This document shows, in pieces, positions 42,950 through 48,424 of a DNA stretch of 48,424 nucleotides (position 1 is its first letter; every line of letters starts with the position of its first letter). The translations under genes were made by a program, and so were the position numbers. This DNA is from Barnesiella sp. (lineage in GTDB: Bacteria > Bacteroidota > Bacteroidia > Bacteroidales > Muribaculaceae), in the NCBI GenBank assembly GCA_014800945.1, contig JAAVFD010000011.1, positions 73,294-121,717 on the forward strand, given 5' to 3'. The notes below the pieces were generated by a model, which was not told where the DNA came from, did not search any database, and worked only from the letters and a program-made list of their open reading frames with translations.

Positions 42950-42994
42950 ATATTTTATGGATGTTTTTGATTTATTGGGCGATTTTTGTTGGTG

Positions 42995-43002
42995 CAAATG
43001 TA
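42995..43002 (-). promoter_or_regulatory. Putative -7 element for nrdD-nrdG
   Basis: The minus strand reads TACATTTG followed by C, an exact consensus match 45 nt before the chosen ATG. No good TTTG is seen at -33. Such a weak -33 would suit regulation by an activator or repressor. Confidence 0.45.
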
Positions 43003-43059
43003 ATTAAAATTTATGTTTTGTGATAATAAATATATGGTTAAAAATGTGAGTTAAAAAAT

Positions 43060-43073
43060 GTTTTGGAAAACTT
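43060..43073. repeat. Copy 1 of near-palindromic 14-nt repeat
   Basis: Reads GTTTTGGAAAACTT; GTTTT and AAAAC form inverted arms around GG. A second identical copy begins 65 nt to the right. The arrangement looks like paired operator sites; no known regulator is assigned. Confidence 0.7.
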
Positions 43074-43124
43074 TTGTGGCTATAAGGTGTTGTAAGTATT
43101 TGATAATCAGTGGTAGTTGCGTGG

Positions 43125-43138
43125 GTTTTGGAAAACTT
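43125..43138. repeat. Copy 2 of near-palindromic 14-nt repeat
   Basis: Identical 14 nt to the copy at 43060, 65 nt away start to start (about six helical turns), in the nrdD/transporter intergenic region. Confidence 0.7.
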
Positions 43139-43286
43139 GAGTATGTTCTTTTGTTTTATTGTTGATAATATTGGTAATTATGGAGTGTGACGCAATGTTC
43201 GATTGTTGTGATGGAGTGTTAATCAAAAAAATATCTGCAAAAAAAACTCACACTTTCAAGATCGCTATATTTAATGTCTTATTACA

Positions 43287-43318
43287 TTTGTGGTTATAGT
43301 TCAATTTTATTACTTTTG
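43287..43318 (+). promoter_or_regulatory. Promoter for the sodium-symporter operon
   Basis: TTTG at 43287-43290, a 20-nt spacer and TACTTTTG at 43311-43318: a full Bacteroidota-type promoter. The transcript would begin about 33 nt before the ATG at 43357. Confidence 0.7.
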
Positions 43319-43356
43319 TCGGACATATAGTATTAAATTAATAATTCTACGTCAAG

Positions 43357-44718
43357 ATGGGTGATAAAGCACAGTTCGGATCTAAGTTAGGTCTAATTGC
43401 GGCTACCGTAGGTTCGGCGGTTGGGTTAGGAAATGTGTGGCGTTTTCCGGCAGAAGCTCAAGCAAATGGAGGAGCTGCTTTTCTGATAATTTATATCGCT
43501 TGTGTTTTTATTCTCGGGGTACCGGTTATGGTTAGTGAGTTTGCCCTTGGCAGGGCAGGGCGTAGCGATGCTATCGGGTCGTTCAAGAATATAGGGGCTG
43601 CAAAGCCGTGGTGGGCAGTAGGCGCTTTGGCTATATGTGCAAGTTATATGATACTGTGCTTCTATATGGTAGTCGCAGGCTGGACAATTGAATACCTTTG
43701 GGCATCCATTACCGGCAGTCTTTATGATTTGGCTGCAGGAACTTCTCTTGAAAGTTCGTTTACTCAAAAGATGCAATCAATGATTCAGGGAAGTACGGAT
43801 CCTCTCATTTCAACATATTTTGTTATATTAATTAATATAGGAGTGCTTGTTGTTGGGGTTCAGAAAGGGATTGAGCGGCTTAGCAATACACTTATGCCGG
43901 TTCTGTTTCTGGTTCTTATAATAATGTGTTGTGTATCTCTGTCACTTCCGGGAGCGGCTGAAGGTGTTAAGGATTTTCTTTCACCGGATTTCAGCAAAAT
44001 TAATTCATCGGTTGTGCTTAACGCTCTCGGACAGGCATTTTTCTCTTTAAGTCTTGGTATGGGTATCCTAATCACTTATTCATCTTATTTCCCTAATTCA
44101 ACAAAACTTACTAAAACAGCATTAACTGTGAGTCTCCTTGACTTACTTGTTGCAGTTATGATGGGATTGGTTATTTTCCCGGCAATAGCTTCTTTTAATT
44201 TGAAAGACGCATCATTGGAGGGCACTACTCTTGTGTTTGTTACCTTACCTGAAGTATTCCAGATGATGCCATGGACAAGGCTGTGGTCAGTGCTTTTCTT
44301 TCTGCTTCTTACGGTTGCTGCTGTAACCAGCACCATTTCTATAGCAGAAGTTTCCGTGGCATTTGTGAGTGATCGGTTCAAAATCAGTCGTATCAAAGCA
44401 TGTCTTGTTACAATGCTCCCGATATTTGTTTTCAGTACTATATGCTCCATGTCTTTGTCCGGAGATAGTTTTCTAAAAATCGGTGGTGTCAGTGTGTTTG
44501 ATTTTCTTGATAATGTAGCCACAAATATTCTTTTGCCCGTTGTGTCAATAGGCGTTTGTGTTTATATGGGCTGGTTCGCTCCAAAAGGAATAATGAATGA
44601 TGAAATATCCAATTATGGTTCAGTAAGTTCACATCCTGCTCCGGCAATAATCTTGATTATCAGATATGTTGCACCATTACTTATAGCTCTTGTGCTAATA
44701 AGTTATTTTATGAATTGA
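43357..44718 (+). CDS. Sodium-dependent transporter, NSS/SNF family (first paralogue)
   Basis: A 453-residue LeuT-fold symporter with about twelve helices. TM1 has 'LIAATVGSAVGLGNVWRFPAEAQANGGAAF', the Na+ and substrate site region of the neurotransmitter:sodium symporter family. 'FYMVVAGWTIEYLWAS' (TM3) and 'LGQAFFSLSLGMGILITYSSYFP' (TM6-like) follow. Bacterial homologues import amino acids or related amines with Na+; the substrate is unknown here. It is first in an operon with a 97-residue membrane protein and a second NSS transporter. The pair shares most motifs and probably arose by duplication. Confidence 0.93.
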   Translation: MGDKAQFGSKLGLIAATVGSAVGLGNVWRFPAEAQANGGAAFLIIYIACVFILGVPVMVSEFALGRAGRSDAIGSFKNIGAAKPWWAVGALAICASYMILCFYMVVAGWTIEYLWASITGSLYDLAAGTSLESSFTQKMQSMIQGSTDPLISTYFVILINIGVLVVGVQKGIERLSNTLMPVLFLVLIIMCCVSLSLPGAAEGVKDFLSPDFSKINSSVVLNALGQAFFSLSLGMGILITYSSYFPNSTKLTKTALTVSLLDLLVAVMMGLVIFPAIASFNLKDASLEGTTLVFVTLPEVFQMMPWTRLWSVLFFLLLTVAAVTSTISIAEVSVAFVSDRFKISRIKACLVTMLPIFVFSTICSMSLSGDSFLKIGGVSVFDFLDNVATNILLPVVSIGVCVYMGWFAPKGIMNDEISNYGSVSSHPAPAIILIIRYVAPLLIALVLISYFMN

Positions 44719-45011
44719 TGTCAGACAAGGGATTTACATCAGGTGAAAAAAGAGGGCTGATAGTTTTATTGGTCGTAATGGCAGTAATTGTTGGCTGGAG
44801 CGTAATTTCAAAAGGTTGTGCATCAAATGTTGGAAAAACTGAGTCTCCGAGTGATCGTATGATAATGATTCATGATTCTCTTTCACATATCAATGATTCA
44901 GTAAAATTAATAAAGCAAAGTAAGCGTAAAACCAAAACAAGGAAAGTCAAGGTCAAAAGTGTTAAACCTGATGGTTTGAAGAGAGACTATTTATCAGAAC
45001 CGGTAAATTAA
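44718..45011 (+). CDS. Small single-pass membrane protein between two NSS transporters
   Basis: A 97-residue protein, with start at ATG 44718 sharing 1 nt with the upstream stop codon (TGATG); a TTG one codon earlier is unlikely. One hydrophobic helix lies at about residues 13-31 (GLIVLLVVMAVIVGWSVIS) after a short charged N-terminus. A polar linker and a strongly basic C-terminal half (KQSKRKTKTRKVKVKSVK) follow. I recognise no family. Its 1-nt couplings to both transporters and its position suggest an accessory or regulatory subunit, but this is inference. The second transporter starts on its stop codon (TAATG). Confidence 0.75.
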   Translation: MSDKGFTSGEKRGLIVLLVVMAVIVGWSVISKGCASNVGKTESPSDRMIMIHDSLSHINDSVKLIKQSKRKTKTRKVKVKSVKPDGLKRDYLSEPVN

Positions 45012-46372
45012 TGGGAAATAAAAAGACAGTAGGTCAGCGAGCGCTTTTCGCTACAAAAATAGGTGTTATCGCCACAACAGTTGGCTCTGCGGTAGGATTG
45101 GGAAATATATGGCGCTTTCCTTATGAGGCGGGAAGTAATGGAGGCGGAGCTTTCATGGCATGTTACTTCATGTTTATATTTATTATAGGAGTACCGGTAA
45201 TATGTGCCGAATTTATAATGGGTCGTGGTACAAGGAGCAATATATTTGGTGCCTATCGAAAGCTATCACCCAAAGGTAAATGGTATGTTGCCGGATTTAT
45301 GGGTATTCTTGCTTCAGTACTGATATTAAGTTTCTATTCAGTGGTTGCGGGATGGATTCTTGAATATCTTATTCAGTCATTAACCGGTAGCATTAAACTG
45401 GCAGACGCATCAGCTAACCATGTAGCATTTGATGAATTTTCCACATCATCGTTTCGTCCCGTAATTTGGACACTGTCTTTTTTGGCGCTGAATTTTTTGA
45501 TACTAATAAACGGAGTGGCAAAGGGTATAGAGCGGATGTCTAATATTCTCATGCCCATGTTGTTTGTACTTTTAGTCATATTCTGTATAAATTCATTAAC
45601 GCTTGATAAGGCATCAGAGGGTTTGACATTTCTATTTCACCCTGATTTTTCCAAAATTTCACCACAGGTGCTTTTGTCTGCAATGGGTCAGGCATTTTTC
45701 TCTTTAAGCCTTGGTCTCGGATGTATGACTACCTATGCCTCATATTTCGGTGAGGGTACAAAGTTGGGGCGGACTGCTATGACTACAGCAATTCTTGACA
45801 CTTTGGTTGCTATTCTTGCCGGAATTATCATTTTCCCTGCGGTTTTTTCTTTCGGATTCTCTCCTCAGGCAGGTCCAACACTCGTGTTTGAAGTCTTACC
45901 GGCAGTATTTAATAATCTACCGGGTGGAGTAGTGTGGTCCTCATTGTTCTTCTTGCTTCTTACTCTCGCATCGTTAACTTCTACAATTTCAATGAGTGAG
46001 ATATCCATTGCTTTCATGGTTGAAGAGTGGAAGTTGAGTCGTAAGGTGGCTACTATTGTAAATACACTTGTGGCTATGTTTTTTGGCACTTTGTGTGCTC
46101 TAAGTTTTGGAGTCCTATCAGATGTTAAGATTTTTGGATTGACAATATTCAATCTCTTTGATTATGCTTCCTCAAATGTTTTACTACCAATCGGTGGTAT
46201 GATTGCTTCTATTTTTGTTGGCTGGGTAGTGGATAAACGATTTGTAAAAAGTCAAATGACAGGTAATGGTGCGTATAAAAGTGTTTTACTGCCATTTGTC
46301 GTTTTCTGCCTCAGATATACAGCTCCGGCTGGGATAGCGTTGGTATTCCTAAATTCGATCGGTTTGATTTAG
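45011..46372 (+). CDS. Sodium-dependent transporter, NSS/SNF family (second paralogue)
   Basis: A 453-residue LeuT-fold symporter, the same length as the first paralogue. TM1 has 'TVGSAVGLGNIWRFPYEAGSNGGGAFM'. 'FYSVVAGWILEYLIQSLTGS', 'GVAKGIERMSNILMPMLF' and 'AMGQAFFSLSLGLGCMTTYASYF' correspond to segments in the first copy. It differs from the first copy at the residues flanking the TM1 and TM6 binding region (YEAGSNGG against AEAQANGG; GCMTTYAS against GILITYSS), so its substrate may differ. It shares 1 nt with the small protein upstream. No terminator is evident after it, and the folP promoter begins at once. Confidence 0.93.
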   Translation: MGNKKTVGQRALFATKIGVIATTVGSAVGLGNIWRFPYEAGSNGGGAFMACYFMFIFIIGVPVICAEFIMGRGTRSNIFGAYRKLSPKGKWYVAGFMGILASVLILSFYSVVAGWILEYLIQSLTGSIKLADASANHVAFDEFSTSSFRPVIWTLSFLALNFLILINGVAKGIERMSNILMPMLFVLLVIFCINSLTLDKASEGLTFLFHPDFSKISPQVLLSAMGQAFFSLSLGLGCMTTYASYFGEGTKLGRTAMTTAILDTLVAILAGIIIFPAVFSFGFSPQAGPTLVFEVLPAVFNNLPGGVVWSSLFFLLLTLASLTSTISMSEISIAFMVEEWKLSRKVATIVNTLVAMFFGTLCALSFGVLSDVKIFGLTIFNLFDYASSNVLLPIGGMIASIFVGWVVDKRFVKSQMTGNGAYKSVLLPFVVFCLRYTAPAGIALVFLNSIGLI

Positions 46373-46373
46373 T

Positions 46374-46405
46374 TTTGGAATTACCATAGAGATTCGCTAA
46401 TTTCG
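46374..46405 (+). promoter_or_regulatory. Promoter for folP-cdaA
   Basis: TTTG at 46374-46377, a 20-nt spacer, then TAATTTCG at 46398-46405 (one mismatch from TAnnTTTG, the same variant as at dusB). The transcript would begin near 46410, downstream of the out-of-frame ATG at 46408, leaving TTG 46434 as the first usable start. Confidence 0.55.
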
Positions 46406-46433
46406 CAATGAATACCATATAGCATTATATCGC

Positions 46434-47276
46434 TTGAACCCGTTTACTCTAAATATAAAAGGAAATCTTAAGCATTTCAACCGTCCACTTGTGATGGGTA
46501 TAATAAATGCTACTCCTGACTCATTCTATTCTCCGTCAAGAGCGCTTGGTAAAAATATTGAGTCAGTTGTGGAGCAAATGATTGAAGATGGAGTGGATAT
46601 AATAGATTTAGGCGCCTACTCCTCACGTCCGGGAGCTGATGAGATTTCACAATCTGAAGAGATTGAACGTCTTGAATATGCATTAAAGAAAATTAGAAGC
46701 GTAAGCGATTCAGTTCTTGTTTCTGTTGATACTTTCAGGGCTCAAGCAGCAAGAGTGTCAGTAGATAAATATGGTGCAGATATAATAAATGACATTTCAG
46801 GAGGGCTTCTTGATGAAGATATGATTCCGACAGTAGCAGAACTAAAAGTGCCTTATATTTTGATGCACATGCGTGGAAATCCTCAGACAATGCAGCAGTT
46901 CTGCGATTATCCCGGTGGAGTGACTGCCGGAGTAGTAAAAGAACTCTCGGAGAGGATAAACTCTGCAAGACTTGCCGGAATATGTGATATTATTGTTGAT
47001 CCCGGATTTGGATTCAGTAAAACAGTAGAGCAGAACTACGAACTGATGCGAAATTTGTCTATATTGGAAGACGCGTTTGATATGCCTATATTAGTGGGGA
47101 TATCAAGAAAGTCAATGTTAACCCGTCCTTTGGGCATAAAAGCGGAGCACTCTTTACCTGCAACTGTAACAGCCAACACAATTGCCCTTACTATGGGAGC
47201 ATCAGTATTAAGGGTACACGATGTCGCCGCAGCACGTCAGTGTGTTGATGTGTATTGTTTAACAACAGCACAGTAA
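46434..47276 (+). CDS. folP: Dihydropteroate synthase, TTG start
   Basis: A 280-residue enzyme that joins p-aminobenzoate to dihydropterin pyrophosphate in folate synthesis; it is the sulfonamide target. The TIM barrel has 'VMGIINATPDSFYSPSR', 'DLGAYSSRPGADEIS', 'VSVDTFRAQAAR', 'DIINDISGG', 'PYILMHMRGNPQTMQ', 'DIIVDPGFGFSKTVEQNY', 'VGISRKSML' and the C-terminal 'VLRVHDVAAAR'. The start is TTG at 46434 (MNPFTLNIKG), because no in-frame ATG exists between the upstream stop and 'VMGIIN', which is too far into the fold. It is followed 9 nt later by cdaA, a pairing common in Bacteroidota. Confidence 0.93.
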   Translation: MNPFTLNIKGNLKHFNRPLVMGIINATPDSFYSPSRALGKNIESVVEQMIEDGVDIIDLGAYSSRPGADEISQSEEIERLEYALKKIRSVSDSVLVSVDTFRAQAARVSVDKYGADIINDISGGLLDEDMIPTVAELKVPYILMHMRGNPQTMQQFCDYPGGVTAGVVKELSERINSARLAGICDIIVDPGFGFSKTVEQNYELMRNLSILEDAFDMPILVGISRKSMLTRPLGIKAEHSLPATVTANTIALTMGASVLRVHDVAAARQCVDVYCLTTAQ

Positions 47277-47285
47277 TTTAAGAAT

Positions 47286-48077
47286 ATGATTGGATTTGGA
47301 ATTAAAGATGCCCTTGATATCGCATTAGCCGCACTATTGCTATTCTATTTGTATAGAATAATGAAAGAAAGCGGTACTATAAATATTTTCTTCGGTGTGC
47401 TTGCTTTCATCGGGGTTTGGGTAATAGCATCCCCGATTCTTGAAATGAAGCTTATAGGTACTATTCTGGATAAATTTATGAGTATAGGTCTTCTTGTACT
47501 TGTAATTCTATTTCAGGACCAGATTAAGAGATTTTTGGTGGAACTCGGCGATCACAAACGGTGGAGGTTTCTAAAAAAACTGTTTCATCATTCGCGTGAG
47601 ACTAATGATGATCACACAAGGCAATATATTCTGCCTATAGTCTATGCCTGTATGAATATGGCTAAATCAAAGACAGGAGCACTTATTGTCATTCAAAATG
47701 ATATATCGCTTGATAATTACGAAAAATCAGGTGATATCATTGATGCTAAAATTAATTCCCGCTTAATCGAGAATATATTTTTCAAGAACTCACCACTGCA
47801 TGACGGAGCTATGATAATAGCCAAAGACAAGATTGTGGCAGCAGGATGTATATTACCGGTGAGCCATGATAGAAATGTTCCCCGTGCTCTTGGGTTGCGT
47901 CATCGCTCAGCCCTGGGTATATCTCAGGCAACGGATGCTTTTGCTATAGTGGTGTCTGAAGAGACGGGAGGAATATCGGTTGCTTATCGCGGGGTGCTAA
48001 CAACGAGACTTTCATCGGCAGACCTTGAGCAACGATTATCTCAAATTTTTCATCACAACGAAGCCCCTGCAAATTAA
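47286..48077 (+). CDS. cdaA: Diadenylate cyclase
   Basis: A 263-residue membrane enzyme that makes c-di-AMP from ATP. Three N-terminal hydrophobic helices (about 7-24, 33-49 and 63-77) are followed by the DisA_N catalytic domain (about 100-260) with the DGA motif at 173-175 ('PLHDGAMII') and RHR at 205-207 ('LGLRHRSALG'). c-di-AMP controls potassium and osmolyte uptake and wall homeostasis. No YbbR/CdaR gene or GlmM follows, unlike Firmicutes; the folP-cdaA pairing is the usual Bacteroidota arrangement. Confidence 0.94.
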   Translation: MIGFGIKDALDIALAALLLFYLYRIMKESGTINIFFGVLAFIGVWVIASPILEMKLIGTILDKFMSIGLLVLVILFQDQIKRFLVELGDHKRWRFLKKLFHHSRETNDDHTRQYILPIVYACMNMAKSKTGALIVIQNDISLDNYEKSGDIIDAKINSRLIENIFFKNSPLHDGAMIIAKDKIVAAGCILPVSHDRNVPRALGLRHRSALGISQATDAFAIVVSEETGGISVAYRGVLTTRLSSADLEQRLSQIFHHNEAPAN

Positions 48078-48102
48078 AAGAAATAAAAATCAGCAGTTAG
48101 CC

Positions 48103-48133
48103 TTTGTTAATATAAAAAAACAGACTACCTTTG
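48103..48133 (+). promoter_or_regulatory. Promoter for tRNA-Ser
   Basis: TTTG at 48103-48106, exactly 19 nt spacer, then TACCTTTG at 48126-48133. Both elements match consensus exactly. Transcription would begin about 20 nt before the tRNA 5' end. Confidence 0.75.
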
Positions 48134-48157
48134 TGACCGCAAACAAATCGCACATCT

Positions 48158-48245
48158 GGAGTGGTGCTCGAGTGGTTGAAGAGGCACGCCTGGAAAGCGT
48201 GTAGTCGCCAAAAGCGGCTCGGGGGTTCGAATCCCCCTCACTCCG
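48158..48245 (+). tRNA. tRNA-Ser (anticodon GGA)
   Basis: An 88-nt type II tRNA. The acceptor arm is GGAGTGG with TCACTCC (one G-T pair) and discriminator G. The D arm follows ('GAGTGGTTGAAGAGGC'). The anticodon stem is CACGC/GCGTG around the loop CTGGAAA, giving anticodon GGA, which reads UCC and UCU. A long variable arm follows (TAGTCGCCAAAAGCGGCTC), typical of serine tRNAs, and the T arm is GGGGG/CCCCC around TTCGAAT. The 3' CCA is not encoded. Confidence 0.96.
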
Positions 48246-48246
48246 C

Positions 48247-48306
48247 AAGATAAGCACAGTGAAAATCAGTATTATTTACTGAAATTCAAAGCGCTTATCT
48301 TTTTTA
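48247..48306 (+). terminator. Hairpin and T run after tRNA-Ser
   Basis: AAGATAAGC (48247-48255) pairs with GCTTATCTT (48293-48301), followed by a T run to 48306. A smaller stem TCAGTA/TACTGA lies inside (48266-48282). This branched structure with a terminal T tract is a likely terminator for the tRNA transcript. Confidence 0.6.
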
Positions 48307-48424
48307 GGGTCAGTCGCAAAACCCGGTTGAATTGTTAAAAAACTACCCGAGTGTGGAATATTTTTAGGCACATAGTTTTGATAGTCTGAAAAGGAAGAAA
48401 GGTATATCTGTTACGCCCCTGAAC
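48307..48424. other. Unassigned right-edge sequence
   Basis: This 118-nt stretch after the tRNA-Ser terminator has no reading frame longer than about 30 codons on either strand. I recognise no gene. It could be a leader of a gene beyond the edge or the end of an inserted element at the tRNA; neither can be decided here. Confidence 0.3.

Larger units (their letters stand above)
43003..43356. other. AT-rich regulatory intergenic region between nrdD and the first Na+ symporter
   Basis: This 354-nt gap is the longest in the window without a gene. It contains two copies of a 14-nt palindromic element (43060, 43125), two TGGAGTGT copies 31 nt apart (43181 and 43212), a promoter for the plus-strand transporter genes at its right end, and no credible coding frame on either strand. 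Confidence 0.7.

Noticed and set aside
43003-43356. CRISPR array or replication origin in the AT-rich gap
   Set aside because: Only two copies of a short palindrome are present, with no regular spacers, no cas genes, no DnaA-box cluster and no dnaA nearby.
48373-48380. TAGTTTTG as a promoter at the right edge
   Set aside because: It matches TAnnTTTG but has no TTTG at -33, no following C and no visible gene downstream within the window.

Overview
The window looks like an ordinary chromosomal segment of a Bacteroidales bacterium, most likely a gut member related to Muribaculaceae (the order is well supported, the family is a guess). The evidence is a DUF4924 protein, a PorT-like barrel, an outer-membrane receptor with an N-terminal regulatory-like domain, a GIN-domain protein, a short-form MenE, TatA/TatC without TatB, and folP next to cdaA. 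Recurring promoter elements of the Bacteroidota type (TTTG, about 19-20 nt, then TAnnTTTG, usually followed by C) also fit, as does the general lack of Shine-Dalgarno sequences. I see no CRISPR array, rRNA, prophage or intact insertion sequence.

Layout. Positions 1-7137 (minus strand) hold an outer-membrane receptor cut by the window edge, then a five-gene run read right to left: PorT-like barrel, ugd, MATE exporter, FAD-dependent oxidoreductase, DUF4924. Positions 7182-9638 (minus) hold an S9/DPP-IV-type exopeptidase, followed on the plus strand by a small acidic PRiA4_ORF3-like protein. Positions 10383-13573 (minus) are a dusB - GIN-domain - flippase operon, and 13669-15790 (minus) are fabD - M16 peptidase. 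tatA-tatC (plus) run into a long periplasmic TPR protein on the minus strand. Positions 19250-25464 (plus) hold a class I fumarase and the overlapping menD-menB-menC-menE block. On the minus strand a VanZ-GNAT fusion is coupled to a zinc-type substrate-binding lipoprotein and its ATPase, with no permease gene present.

Positions 28098-40219 (plus) are a tightly packed ten-gene directon: alpha/beta-hydrolase, a membrane-anchored MurF-like ligase, a long D-Ala-D-Ala ligase, an EamA transporter, ftsY, rimO, menF, two SGNH-hydrolase-like envelope proteins and an MBOAT acyltransferase. It ends at a 21-bp inverted repeat that also encodes the last residues of the convergent nrdG. nrdD-nrdG (minus) follow. 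Then come two sodium-dependent transporters flanking a small one-helix protein, folP-cdaA, and tRNA-Ser(GGA).

The two parts I consider least described are (a) the hydrolase - membrane MurF - Ddl cassette, which looks like a second, membrane-located route for making or attaching the D-Ala-D-Ala unit, and (b) the SGNH-SGNH-MBOAT cassette, which looks like a cell-surface acylation machine of unknown substrate. Both lie in one transcription unit with ftsY, rimO and menF. Menaquinone genes are split between the two plus-strand blocks (menDBCE and menF). The rest is mostly core metabolism and envelope biology.
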